A DNA stretch of 36,343 bases from positions 1 through 36,343 of IMG/VR virus record IMGVR_UViG_3300020383_000016. One strand, written 5' to 3'. Below, piece by piece: positions 29,563-36,343 of the stretch. Position 1 is the stretch's first letter; each line of letters opens with the position of its first letter. Position numbers and translations under genes: made by a program. This DNA comes from a virus. The notes beneath the pieces were generated by a model. The model saw only the letters and a program-made list of their open reading frames with translations. It had not been told where the DNA came from and ran no database searches.

Positions 29563-29938
29563 TGACGAACTCCTTTAGCTCGAGGGTCCAGTCGATCACC
29601 TGCGCGGTGCCGTCATCGATCACCCGCGACTGGTCCTCGGTCACCTTCTCGATTCGCCAGCGGCCCCAGTTGCGGCCCAGCGCATCGACCAGCGAGTAAG
29701 GCTGCCGGGCGTCGGCCATGGCGCGCAGCTCGTCGAGCTTGGCCATGCCCGCCCCCCGGTGCGCAACGCCCATGATGCGCAGCGTCTCGAGATCCTGACC
29801 GGTGTTGTGCGCGTAGGGCTTCGAGTTGACGATATCCAGGTCGACCCAGCCGCCGGCGGTCTCCCGGCGCAGCCGCTCATAGGGAAAGCCACCGCCCAGC
29901 GAAAAGACGAACTCGCCGAGCACCATTTGCTGTCGCAT
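29543..29938 (-). CDS. U: Tail protein U (P2 gpU-like)
   Basis: 131 residues of the P2 gpU family. The N-terminus VLGEFVFSLGGGFPYERLRR, then GWVDLDIVNSKPYAHNTGQD and TLRIMGVAHRGAGMAKLDEL are family-typical. It acts in tail completion/initiation near the tip. TGATG overlap with the tape-measure stop. Confidence 0.92.
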   Translation of the reverse strand: MRQQMVLGEFVFSLGGGFPYERLRRETAGGWVDLDIVNSKPYAHNTGQDLETLRIMGVAHRGAGMAKLDELRAMADARQPYSLVDALGRNWGRWRIEKVTEDQSRVIDDGTAQVIDWTLELKEFVNASSEE

Positions 29939-32586
29939 CAGTTGCCCCCATCGGTAAGAGACGCGCCAATGCGCACGCCCAGGTAGCCACCACCGGCGGC
30001 CGGTTCGTCCATTCCTTCGGACAGCCGCCGGGTCAGCTTGTCGAGCACGCTGTCGACGAGCGCCTCGTCGGTCTCGCGATTGCCGCTGGCCTGCACTTGA
30101 ATGGCCCCGCTCTCGACCACCACGCGGCGGTTATCGGTGTTGGTCACCACCTCGCGCGCCACGTCCTCGGGGGCCGCGAGCCGGTCGGGCGGCCCGTCGC
30201 CAAACAGCCAGTTCCAGAACTCGCCGCCCTGCTCGCCCAACCAGGCACCGGCCTCGCTGCCAGCGATGCCACCGGCGATGCCGCCGACTGCACCACCGAC
30301 GGCGGTGCCGACACCGGGCATGACCATCGTGCCCAGGGCGGCCCCGGTAGCCGAACCGGCCCACATGCCGCCCATGCCGCCCACCATGCCACCGGCAGCG
30401 TTGCCCACCGCCTCGGCGTCGCCGTCGCTGGCGGCGTTGGCCACGCCAATGGTGCCGGCGGTCAGGGCCAAGGGCATGGCCACCCGGCCACCCCACCGCA
30501 TCGCACGGCTATCGCCCAGCCCGGCCAGGCGACCAGCGAGGCCGGTACGCGGGGGCGAGGCACTCCCGACACCTGCCCTTCCAGCGGGCGCGGGGGGCCG
30601 TCTCCCTGCGCCACGGCGGCCACCCCCACCACCAGGACCGCCCATGCCCGCCATTCGCGCCAGGGCGCTGTTGAGGCGCACATAGGCGGCATTGGCCAGG
30701 GTCGCCGAGCGGGTCGTGCGCGCGTCGAGCTGCGCGCGCAGCAGCCCCGCCCGGTTGAAGCCCTGCCCCACCAGTAGACCGGCGAAGCGCAGCGCCAGGG
30801 CGCCAGTCTTGAGGGCCAGCAGGCCGCCGGCGGCGACGCCGATTGCCCTCGTCACGCCGGGGAAGTTCTCGGCCGCGTCGCCGATCATGTCGACGAATGC
30901 GCCGGTCGGCTCGAGCACCGCCGTCATCACCGGCAGCAGCGCGGTACCGATCAGCGTCGTGGTGCGACCGACCCGGTTCTTGAACGCCTCCCAGCTCGTG
31001 CCGTGCAGGTCCGCCTGCCGGGCCGCCTCACGCTGCATGCTGCCCTGTTGCTTGGCCGTATCACCGGCGTCGGCGAAGGCCTGACGCAGCAAGTCGAGGT
31101 TGGTCAGCAGCGGCGTGATCGCGCCCTTGGATTCCTCGCCGAACAGTTGCGAGATCAGCGAGTTGACCTCCTCGGGCGGCTCCTGCGACAGCGCCTCGAG
31201 CACGCGAACCATGGTCTCGGGCGCGTTGTCCTGCATGGCGCGGGCGAGCTGCATGGGATCAAAGCCGAGCTGCGCCATAGCATCCGCCTGGCCAGCCGTC
31301 GCGGCACTACCCTTGGTCAGGGCGCCGGTCGCGTTCTTGAGCGCCGTGGCGGCGATCTCGGGCCCGCTACCACCCGACAGCAGCGCAGCGGCGAGGCCGG
31401 TAGCCTGCTGCTCGCTGAACCCAGCGGTCAGGGCCACCGAGCCCTGGCGGCGCAACACCTCGGAGACCATCGCGGGCGTCACGTTCTTGGTACGGTCGGC
31501 CACGTAATTGACGGTATCGGCCAGGGCCACCGCCTGGCCCTGGTCGAGGTTCATCGACGCTTGCCACTGCATCATGGTCTGGCCGGCATCGGCAGCGCTC
31601 ATGCCAAACGCCGTTGCCATGACCGCCGCATCGCGGGCATATGGCAGAAGATCATCTTTCGCCACGTTCGACTGCGCGGCCGCCTCGACGATCTGCGCGA
31701 TACCCACCGCATCCAGCCCGCCGCCCGCGATCTCGCGCTCGTTGGCCATGCGCAGAATTTCCGCGCCCATGGCTTGCGACTCACCAGGGGCAAAGTCGAC
31801 CAGCTTCTCGACGCCGGCCATGGCGCCCTCAAACGTCATCGCCTGCGAAAGCGGCCGCGTGGCGACATACCCCAGGGCGGCGGTTTCCAGCACCCGGCCG
31901 TGCATATCGGCCCGCGCAGCGCGATTGCCGTCGATGCGGCCCTGCGCCTCGCTCACGGCTGCCAAACGGCCGCGCTGCGCCTTCAACGCCGCATTGGCGC
32001 GCTCGGCGGCGCTTTCGAGACGGCGCTGCTCGTCGGCCAGGCGGCCGGTATCGACACCGGCGCGCTGCAGGGCAGCCTCGGTGCGATCCAGCTCGTTACG
32101 CTGGCTGCGCTGGGCAGCCTCGAGCGTGCGCACGCTGGCAACGGCCTGGTCTTGCTCGCTGGTCAGGCTGCGATGCGAGCGCTCTGCCCGGCCCAGCTCT
32201 CGCCCCAGGCGGCTATGCTCGGCGCGCGCCGCGCGCAGCTCGCCGGCGCTGGCTTCGGTCGACGCCTCGAGGCGGCGAACCTCGGCAGCGGCGGCGGCGT
32301 AGTCGCTGGCTAGGGCATCCAGTCGAGCACCCGCCTCGCGCTGTTCGCGGGTCAGGCGCGCCTGTTTCTCGCGGGCTCGGTCGAGGTCGGCGCCGGTAGC
32401 CGTGAGCGCGGTCTGCAGGCGCTCGTGGCCATCGATGCGCTTCGCCACGTTGTTGAGCCGGCGAATCTCGGCCTGCTGCTCCTTGAGCGACGCCTGCATG
32501 CGCTCCGAACCCTGCTCGAAGTCGTCAAACGTCGCCTTGAAGGCGTTGACCGCCGCGAGGCGAATCGAGTATTTGCTTTCCGCCAC
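29938..32586 (-). CDS. T: Tape measure protein T (P2 gpT-like)
   Basis: 882 residues with a GTG start; AGGAGGTG lies just upstream. The N-terminal ~230 residues are a long coiled coil (REKQARLTREQREAGARLDA, VRRLEASTEASAGELRAARA). Residues about 240-560 are the phage tape-measure domain (family TIGR01760-like: LGYVATRPLSQAMTFEGAMA, ADAGQTMMQWQASMNLDQGQ). Then a hydrophobic stretch (AIGVAAGGLLALKTGALALR) and a Gly/Ala-rich C-terminal region with GGMVGGMGGMWAGSATGAAL-type sequence that may cross the inner membrane during DNA entry. It sets the tail length and guides ejection. Confidence 0.93.
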   Translation of the reverse strand: MAESKYSIRLAAVNAFKATFDDFEQGSERMQASLKEQQAEIRRLNNVAKRIDGHERLQTALTATGADLDRAREKQARLTREQREAGARLDALASDYAAAAAEVRRLEASTEASAGELRAARAEHSRLGRELGRAERSHRSLTSEQDQAVASVRTLEAAQRSQRNELDRTEAALQRAGVDTGRLADEQRRLESAAERANAALKAQRGRLAAVSEAQGRIDGNRAARADMHGRVLETAALGYVATRPLSQAMTFEGAMAGVEKLVDFAPGESQAMGAEILRMANEREIAGGGLDAVGIAQIVEAAAQSNVAKDDLLPYARDAAVMATAFGMSAADAGQTMMQWQASMNLDQGQAVALADTVNYVADRTKNVTPAMVSEVLRRQGSVALTAGFSEQQATGLAAALLSGGSGPEIAATALKNATGALTKGSAATAGQADAMAQLGFDPMQLARAMQDNAPETMVRVLEALSQEPPEEVNSLISQLFGEESKGAITPLLTNLDLLRQAFADAGDTAKQQGSMQREAARQADLHGTSWEAFKNRVGRTTTLIGTALLPVMTAVLEPTGAFVDMIGDAAENFPGVTRAIGVAAGGLLALKTGALALRFAGLLVGQGFNRAGLLRAQLDARTTRSATLANAAYVRLNSALARMAGMGGPGGGGGRRGAGRRPPAPAGRAGVGSASPPRTGLAGRLAGLGDSRAMRWGGRVAMPLALTAGTIGVANAASDGDAEAVGNAAGGMVGGMGGMWAGSATGAALGTMVMPGVGTAVGGAVGGIAGGIAGSEAGAWLGEQGGEFWNWLFGDGPPDRLAAPEDVAREVVTNTDNRRVVVESGAIQVQASGNRETDEALVDSVLDKLTRRLSEGMDEPAAGGGYLGVRIGASLTDGGN

Positions 32587-32590
32587 GCGG

Positions 32591-32761
32591 TCACCTCCTT
32601 TTCACGCCCAGGCGCTTGAGCGCCAATTCATAGCGTCGGAACGCTTTTCCGGCATCCCACTCGAGCACCTCGGCCTCGCTGACGTGATACACCAGCGGGA
32701 CCACATCGGTGATCGTCTCTATGTCGCGAGCGGAAACGAGGATGCCGGGGCGTTCAAAAAA
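32591..32761 (-). CDS. E': E' frame: C-terminal extension of the tail chaperone by -1 frameshift
   Basis: After the slippery run, the -1 frame reads ERPGILVSARDIETITDVV, then LEWDAGKAFRRYELALKRLG to a TGA at 32591. Reading it as an extension of gene E gives a 229-residue E+E' product. There is no ATG near its beginning, which supports production by frameshifting. P2 and many other tailed phages make the long form at low level as a tail-assembly chaperone for the tape measure, and gene T follows here directly. Confidence 0.85.
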   Translation of the reverse strand, partial: FFERPGILVSARDIETITDVVPLVYHVSEAEVLEWDAGKAFRRYELALKRLGVKRR

Positions 32762-33279
32762 TCGTCGAGCCTCTGCTGCAACTGGTTCCAGTCCGGCGCC
32801 GACAGCTCGGCCAGGTCGGGCACCATCAGGCCGGTACAGTGCGCGGTGATGAACTCGCTGCGCTTGCGCGGGTCGTCGATCTTCTGCATCTCGCGCGAGG
32901 CCTTGAGCGTCGGCACCTCGATCGTCAGTTGATCGATGCGGCGACCGCCGACGTCGAGCGGCACCAGCAGGCGCGGATTGTCGGCGTCGAGCTTCTCGGC
33001 CATGAAGTGCTCTGCGTCCTTGTTGACCATCTCGGCGACACGCACGGCCAGCGAGTTGTAGTCGGGCTTGCGCAGCGTCTCGAGCAGCGACACCGGGGCG
33101 CCGGTGGCCAGCTCGAGCAGGGCGAGCAGTCGGTCGTCGTCATCCTCATGGGCGTCGAGCACCGCGGCGTGCTCGCCGTGCAGGATCGGGCGAAAGTGCA
33201 GCGTGTCGACGGTCTTGCCCTGGTCGTCTTGCAGCGGCCAGCGCAGCGGATACGGGGGAATATTCCAGGTCTCGGCCAT
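32719..33279 (-). CDS. E: Tail assembly chaperone E
   Basis: 186 residues of the phage tail assembly (Mu gp41/P2 gpE; PF10109-type) family. The C-terminal half LVPLDVGGRRIDQLTIEVPT, KIDDPRKRSEFITAHCTGLM and DLAELSAPDWNQLQQRLDDF is the family signature; the N-terminal half looks like a divergent copy. The codons GAT TTT TTG near residue 175 contain a -1 slippery site. Normal stop (TAG) gives E; frameshift gives E+E'. It is longer than P2 gpE (91). Confidence 0.9.
   Translation of the reverse strand: MAETWNIPPYPLRWPLQDDQGKTVDTLHFRPILHGEHAAVLDAHEDDDDRLLALLELATGAPVSLLETLRKPDYNSLAVRVAEMVNKDAEHFMAEKLDADNPRLLVPLDVGGRRIDQLTIEVPTLKASREMQKIDDPRKRSEFITAHCTGLMVPDLAELSAPDWNQLQQRLDDFLNAPASSFPLAT
32755..32761 (-). 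promoter_or_regulatory. Slippery heptamer for programmed -1 frameshift (TTTTTTG)
   Basis: On the minus strand T TTT TTG in the E reading phase, the same heptamer used in phage P2 gene E. The -1 frame downstream stays open to 32591 and encodes a sensible E' sequence. Confidence 0.85.
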
Positions 33280-33306
33280 GGCTATCGGTTCCTAATCAGC
33301 AGGCAG

Positions 33307-33338
33307 AAAAGCGCCGCCCCTCGGGCGAAGGGCGGCGC
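33307..33338 (-). terminator. Intrinsic terminator/attenuator behind the tail-tube gene
   Basis: GCGCCGCCC (33311-33319) pairs with GGGCGGCGC (33330-33338); on the minus strand the stem is followed by TTTT. It sits between the tail tube and gene E and probably reduces downstream expression. Confidence 0.8.
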
Positions 33339-33366
33339 GTGGCAGGGCGGCAGGTGATGGCGCGGC

Positions 33367-33876
33367 TTAGGGCAGCAGTACCGCGCGGCGCGCGTCGGCG
33401 AGCAGGTCGCCGCCGCCCAGGTCCATGACCTGCGTGCGCGTATTGATGTTGATCACCGGCACGCCGTTCTCGAAGGTCTGATAGCGGTAGACCGACATGA
33501 CGATCGTCGTGCGCGGCAACTCTCCCATCTTGACGTTGTCCTCCTCGATCGACTCGATCTCGCCGGCCAGCAGGTACCAGGTCGACCAGGTGCCGCCGTC
33601 CTTGTCGCGACCTGACTCTCGCACGTCGAGCAGGAAGCCGTCGCCGGCGGCCACGCCGAGCGACTTCTTGATCAGCATCTCGGGGCCGTTGAGCTGCAGC
33701 GTCGCCCCCAGCTCCTTGAGGCCGGTCATGATCTTGTCAGCCGCGAATCGCCCGCCGCGAACGGTCTGCATGTCCTTCTCGATCTTGGGTGGCGTGAACT
33801 GCTCGATCTGCTCCATGATCGGCAGGCCGTTGGCGGTGCCCGCGATGATATAGCGGGCCTTTTCGGTCTTAGCCAT
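33367..33876 (-). CDS. FII: Major tail tube protein (P2 FII-like)
   Basis: 169 residues of the P2 FII family: ADKIMTGLKELGATLQLNGP, VAAGDGFLLDVRESGRDKD and SVYRYQTFENGVPVININTR are the conserved core of the tube subunit, which forms hexameric rings through which DNA passes. Overlaps the sheath stop by 8 bp. Followed by a terminator, in keeping with its need for high relative expression. Confidence 0.93.
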   Translation of the reverse strand: MAKTEKARYIIAGTANGLPIMEQIEQFTPPKIEKDMQTVRGGRFAADKIMTGLKELGATLQLNGPEMLIKKSLGVAAGDGFLLDVRESGRDKDGGTWSTWYLLAGEIESIEEDNVKMGELPRTTIVMSVYRYQTFENGVPVININTRTQVMDLGGGDLLADARRAVLLP

Positions 33877-35041
33877 TCAACACGTCCTCGAGGAATTGTT
33901 CGGTCAGGCCGTCGTCGGCGTTGAGCTGATAGACCATCGTCTCATTAGGCGAGTAGCGGCCGTAATTCAGCACGATGTACCACTTGCCGTTCTTGTAGTT
34001 CTCGATGCTGTTCAGCTCGGGGTGCAGGTAGCACTCGAAGACCGGCACGATCTCGTCGGCCACCAGGGTCTGGCCCCAGTCGTCGATGCGCTTGACCTCC
34101 TGCTCCATGAACGACTTGGTCAGATTCTCGGCCATGGCGCGCTGGCTCGACTTCACCAGCTTGCGGGCGATCGCGTAGCGCAGGCCGACGTGGCTGATGA
34201 AATCGCCCATCACCGAGCGGTTACCGATCAACGAGAAACCGCCGAGCGAGGTGCGCGCGAAGTACGACACGCCGTAGCGGTTGAGCAAGTCGCCGTTGGT
34301 GGTGTCGTCGAGAATGTTGTAATTCACCGTGCGCGCCACATCGGTGGCGTTGACGCCCTGGTTGCCCGGCGACTCCCACGGCGCACGAGCCGCCATGCAG
34401 CCCACCGCGAGCGCCGAGGGGGCGACGGCAATGTCACCGCCGGCGGCCTTTGAGTATATCTTCGGCATCGGATAGACCAGATAAGCCGCCTCGTAGCCCA
34501 GCCCAAGGCCGCCCATGCTCTCGCTCTCGGTGATCACGTCGGCGATCGGCACGTCGGGCGCATCGAGCATCGGCAGGGCCATCATCTTCTTGGCGATGCT
34601 GACCATTTCACCGCGCAGGCCCGCCTGATCGCTGTAGCCGGGGCACGCGATCATGGTCGGCACCTCGGCGCAGTTGGGCAGCACGTAGAGCCCCGTCGGC
34701 TGGTCGGTCACCGGGTCGATGCCGCCGATGATGTTGTTCAGCGTCTCGGTATCGTCGAGGCCCTCGGGCACCACCACGACATAGATCGGCACGGCGGTCT
34801 TTTTCAGCGTCTCGCGCACGCAGTGATAGAGCGAGCCCGCCTCCTCGCCGAGCGTGTCGAGCTTCTCGGCGTCGCCCATGTTGGCGATCCGATACGGCAC
34901 GTTCTCGACGATATCGGCGTGATGGTTCGGCGCGGTGCCGACCAGGCCCACCACATGCTGGCCGAGGGGGCCGAGCGGGGGCGGCGCCTCGGTCATGTCC
35001 ACGCGAACGCCGTTATGGTCGAACTGTGTAATCTCCGGCAT
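33869..35041 (-). CDS. FI: Tail sheath protein (P2 FI-like)
   Basis: 390 residues of the P2 FI/contractile sheath family. Typical: HGVRVDMTEAPPPLGPLGQH-like N-terminus (the window reads NGVRVDMTEAPPPLGPLGQH), TLGEEAGSLYHCVRETLKKT, APWESPGNQGVNATDVARTV (the conserved SPxNxGV region) and a C-terminal VADEIVPVFECYLHPELNSI domain that inserts in the tube/neighbour. It is the contractile layer around the tail tube. Confidence 0.95.
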   Translation of the reverse strand: MPEITQFDHNGVRVDMTEAPPPLGPLGQHVVGLVGTAPNHHADIVENVPYRIANMGDAEKLDTLGEEAGSLYHCVRETLKKTAVPIYVVVVPEGLDDTETLNNIIGGIDPVTDQPTGLYVLPNCAEVPTMIACPGYSDQAGLRGEMVSIAKKMMALPMLDAPDVPIADVITESESMGGLGLGYEAAYLVYPMPKIYSKAAGGDIAVAPSALAVGCMAARAPWESPGNQGVNATDVARTVNYNILDDTTNGDLLNRYGVSYFARTSLGGFSLIGNRSVMGDFISHVGLRYAIARKLVKSSQRAMAENLTKSFMEQEVKRIDDWGQTLVADEIVPVFECYLHPELNSIENYKNGKWYIVLNYGRYSPNETMVYQLNADDGLTEQFLEDVLNG

Positions 35042-35047
35042 GGGTCA

Positions 35048-35245
35048 TCAGTCCTTGGTGGCGGCCTTGGCGGCCTTGGTGGCTTTGGTCTCGGTGGCGG
35101 CCGCCACCGGCGTGATCCGGCCGACGCGGCGTAGCTGCGCCGCCTCGCACTCGAGCAGGTCGAGCACCTGGCCCTTGTGGGTCCAGGCCCCGCGATGGTG
35201 CGGGAACGGGACCAGCACCTCGTATTGCTTGCGTTTTCCAGCCAT
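35048..35245 (-). CDS. Small protein before the sheath gene, Ala/Lys-rich tail
   Basis: 65 residues from ATG at 35245, GGAG upstream. A short beta-rich part (KQYEVLVPFPHHRGAWTHKG, QVLDLLECEAAQLRRVGRI) followed by an Ala/Thr/Lys tail. Layout resembles the 88-residue protein at 5113-5379. Lies 6 bp before the sheath gene. Unknown function. Confidence 0.6.
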   Translation of the reverse strand: MAGKRKQYEVLVPFPHHRGAWTHKGQVLDLLECEAAQLRRVGRITPVAAATETKATKAAKAATKD

Positions 35246-35265
35246 GGGCGTTTTCTCCGGGCATG

Positions 35266-35286
35266 AAAAAACCGCCGGGCGGCGGT
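35266..35286 (-). terminator. Intrinsic terminator behind the fibre chaperone
   Basis: ACCGCC (35271-35276) pairs with GGCGGT (35281-35286), loop GGGC; on the minus strand followed by six T. Lies between the fibre-chaperone gene and the sheath group. Confidence 0.78.
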
Positions 35287-35318
35287 CTGATGGGTTGCGG
35301 TTGAGGTGGGCCGGGCGG

Positions 35319-35855
35319 CTACCAGTCGATGGCTTCCAGCGCGGCCCGGTCCTCGGCCTGACGAGCGGCCTTGATGTCATCTTCCAGGCGCTGACGGCGC
35401 CCCGTGGCATTGCCGTGCGCTGCGACGAAGGCGTCGGCCTTAGCGAGGATTCGCGTCACCAACTCGCCCTTTCCGATCGGCCGTTCAGCGAGCATGGCGT
35501 CGAGATATGGCGTCGCCGGCTCGGTGCCGCCGATCTCTTGCCATTCACCCCAGGTGCGCGCCTCGCGCTCCTGCTTGTCGAACGACAGGGTCTCAGCGTC
35601 GGGATACTCCACCAGGATCGTCGCCATGACTCGGGTGTAGCCGTCATTGATGCGGCCGATGGCCTGGTCGACGACCTCGTCGATGGGCGTCTCCGGTGGC
35701 GCGCTGAACTCGCTACCGTCGTAGGTCCATCCCACATCAACATGCTCGTTACAATCCACCCACTCGATGGACGGATGAAAGCGGCCGCCAGGGTCTATAT
35801 CCGTGAGTTCGGCCACGGTGCCATTTTCGATTCGTGCCCACATAGTTGTCACCAT
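35319..35855 (-). CDS. G: Tail fibre assembly/chaperone protein
   Basis: 178 residues. MWARIENGTVAELTDIDPGG and RFHPSIEWVDCNEH (Met5, at 35843, may be the true start) are typical of the N-terminal domain of tail-fibre assembly proteins, and the C-terminal AKADAFVAAHGNATGRRQRL/EDDIKAARQAEDRAALEAID is the usual helical end. It should help fold the fibre encoded directly before it. The start overlaps the fibre stop by 7 nt. Confidence 0.8.
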   Translation of the reverse strand: MVTTMWARIENGTVAELTDIDPGGRFHPSIEWVDCNEHVDVGWTYDGSEFSAPPETPIDEVVDQAIGRINDGYTRVMATILVEYPDAETLSFDKQEREARTWGEWQEIGGTEPATPYLDAMLAERPIGKGELVTRILAKADAFVAAHGNATGRRQRLEDDIKAARQAEDRAALEAIDW

Positions 35856-36343
35856 TCGATGATTACTCCGCCTGGCGCTCCATTGCCGCCATTTTTGCTG
35901 CTAGTCCCATCGCCCCCGCCGCCTCCGCCACCAGGCCAGTGGCCGTGCTGACCATGACCTGTCACCGATGCATCAGACAAAGACGTACCGCCCACACCGC
36001 CACAGCCTCCTCCTGCACCGCCGTACCCCTTGACGCCGGTCGAGCCATCTGTCTCGAAACGCACGCCGAAGCTGCCTGCGCCGGTCGACCCGTTGTAGTC
36101 ACCGCCAGAGCCTGCGCCACCCTTTCCACCAGTACCAAATGACATCCCGGCTTGTCCGCCAGTGGCGCTCATATACGGCCCGAAGCTGCTGGTGCCTCCG
36201 TTGTCCTTTCCGCTGCCATTCGTGTCACCGGCTCCCCCGGCTCCCACAGTGATGCTGACCGTATCGACGCCTGAGAGGTCGACCATTCCTCGGGCTATCC
36301 CACCACCACCGCCGCCGCCACAATAGTAAAGAGAACTCCGCCC
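35849..36343 (-). CDS. H: Tail fibre, glycine-rich C-terminal part (continues past the window end)
   Basis: The frame enters open at 36343 with GRSSLYYCGGGGGGIARGMV and reads DLSGVDTVSITVGAGGAGDT, then GGTSSFGPYMSATGGQAGM and a long Gly/Ser/Asn/Asp-rich repeat-like stretch, ending in GGNGAPGGVIIEW. Glycine-rich polyglycine-II-like tips (VSITVGAGGAG... to GVIIEW) are known receptor-binding ends of fibres and adhesins. The frame is in phase with the fibre N-terminus that is open at position 1, so both are probably one gene interrupted by the window ends. A Met at 36286 is not a likely start. Confidence 0.85.
   Translation of the reverse strand, partial: GRSSLYYCGGGGGGGIARGMVDLSGVDTVSITVGAGGAGDTNGSGKDNGGTSSFGPYMSATGGQAGMSFGTGGKGGAGSGGDYNGSTGAGSFGVRFETDGSTGVKGYGGAGGGCGGVGGTSLSDASVTGHGQHGHWPGGGGGGGDGTSSKNGGNGAPGGVIIEW

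Overview
The window looks like the complete 36.3-kb genome of a temperate tailed phage (contractile-tail, myovirus type) that lives as a linear plasmid prophage with covalently closed hairpin ends. The evidence is a protelomerase gene (22443-24017, minus), a long imperfect palindrome beside it that fits a telRL resolution site (24147-24224), a ParA/ParB-type partition pair (24600-25564) and a 1264-residue primase-helicase replication protein of the phage N15 RepA kind (18349-22143). No integrase or attP was seen. The high GC content and the gene set recall the Halomonas phage PhiHAP-1 and the Vibrio phages VHML and VP882, so the host is probably a halophilic or marine gammaproteobacterium; this host call is inference. 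The two ends of the window lie inside one tail-fibre reading frame that stays open and in phase across the junction, so the sequence is probably a circular or circularly permuted molecule opened there.

Layout. (1) 1-11942 minus: head and tail genes. The head/neck block has lambda-like order (TerS, TerL, W, portal, protease-capsid fusion, a small protein, FII, Z, tail completion) and is joined to P2-like baseplate genes V, W, J, I and fibre H. (2) 12200-13972 minus: lysis genes (coiled-coil membrane protein, GH108 endolysin, 3-TM holin, a small unknown protein). (3) 14228-17247 minus: delayed-early/regulatory genes, including a zinc-ribbon protein, a cytosine methyltransferase overlapped along its whole length by a second same-strand frame, a 42-residue membrane protein, a possible Q-like antiterminator, and a TraR/DksA-type zinc finger. 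(4) 17250-18057: immunity region with a CI-type repressor and a divergent promoter. (5) 18058-22467: replication, plus a small gene behind a LexA-like box. (6) 22443-24600: protelomerase and telomere. (7) 24600-27802 plus: partition genes and seven small unknown genes. (8) 27889-28266 plus: a lone gene between terminators (moron-like). (9) 28314-36343 minus: P2-like tail genes D, X, U, T, E'/E, tube, sheath, a small protein and the fibre chaperone, leading into the fibre gene.

Regulation. The repressor resembles lambda CI but has Ala where the catalytic Ser should be, and Ala-Ala where the scissile Ala-Gly should be, so it probably cannot cleave itself. A CTG-N10-CAG box precedes a well-initiated 88-codon gene (22201), which suggests SOS induction through a small antirepressor. 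Four intergenic sites (11981-12048, 14112-14219, 18310-18337, 24539-24574) carry GTGC/GCGC tetramers spaced exactly 8 bp apart, like the tetramer-box operator/centromere of ParG-type partition proteins. They sit by the packaging genes, the lysis genes, rep and parA, recalling the dispersed centromeres of N15. Intrinsic terminators punctuate the late genes, which fits a Q-type antitermination scheme.

The strongest candidates for undescribed biology are the dual-coded methyltransferase locus, the LexA-box gene paired with the non-cleavable repressor, the 15-bp motif array around the telomere, and the dispersed 8-bp phased boxes.
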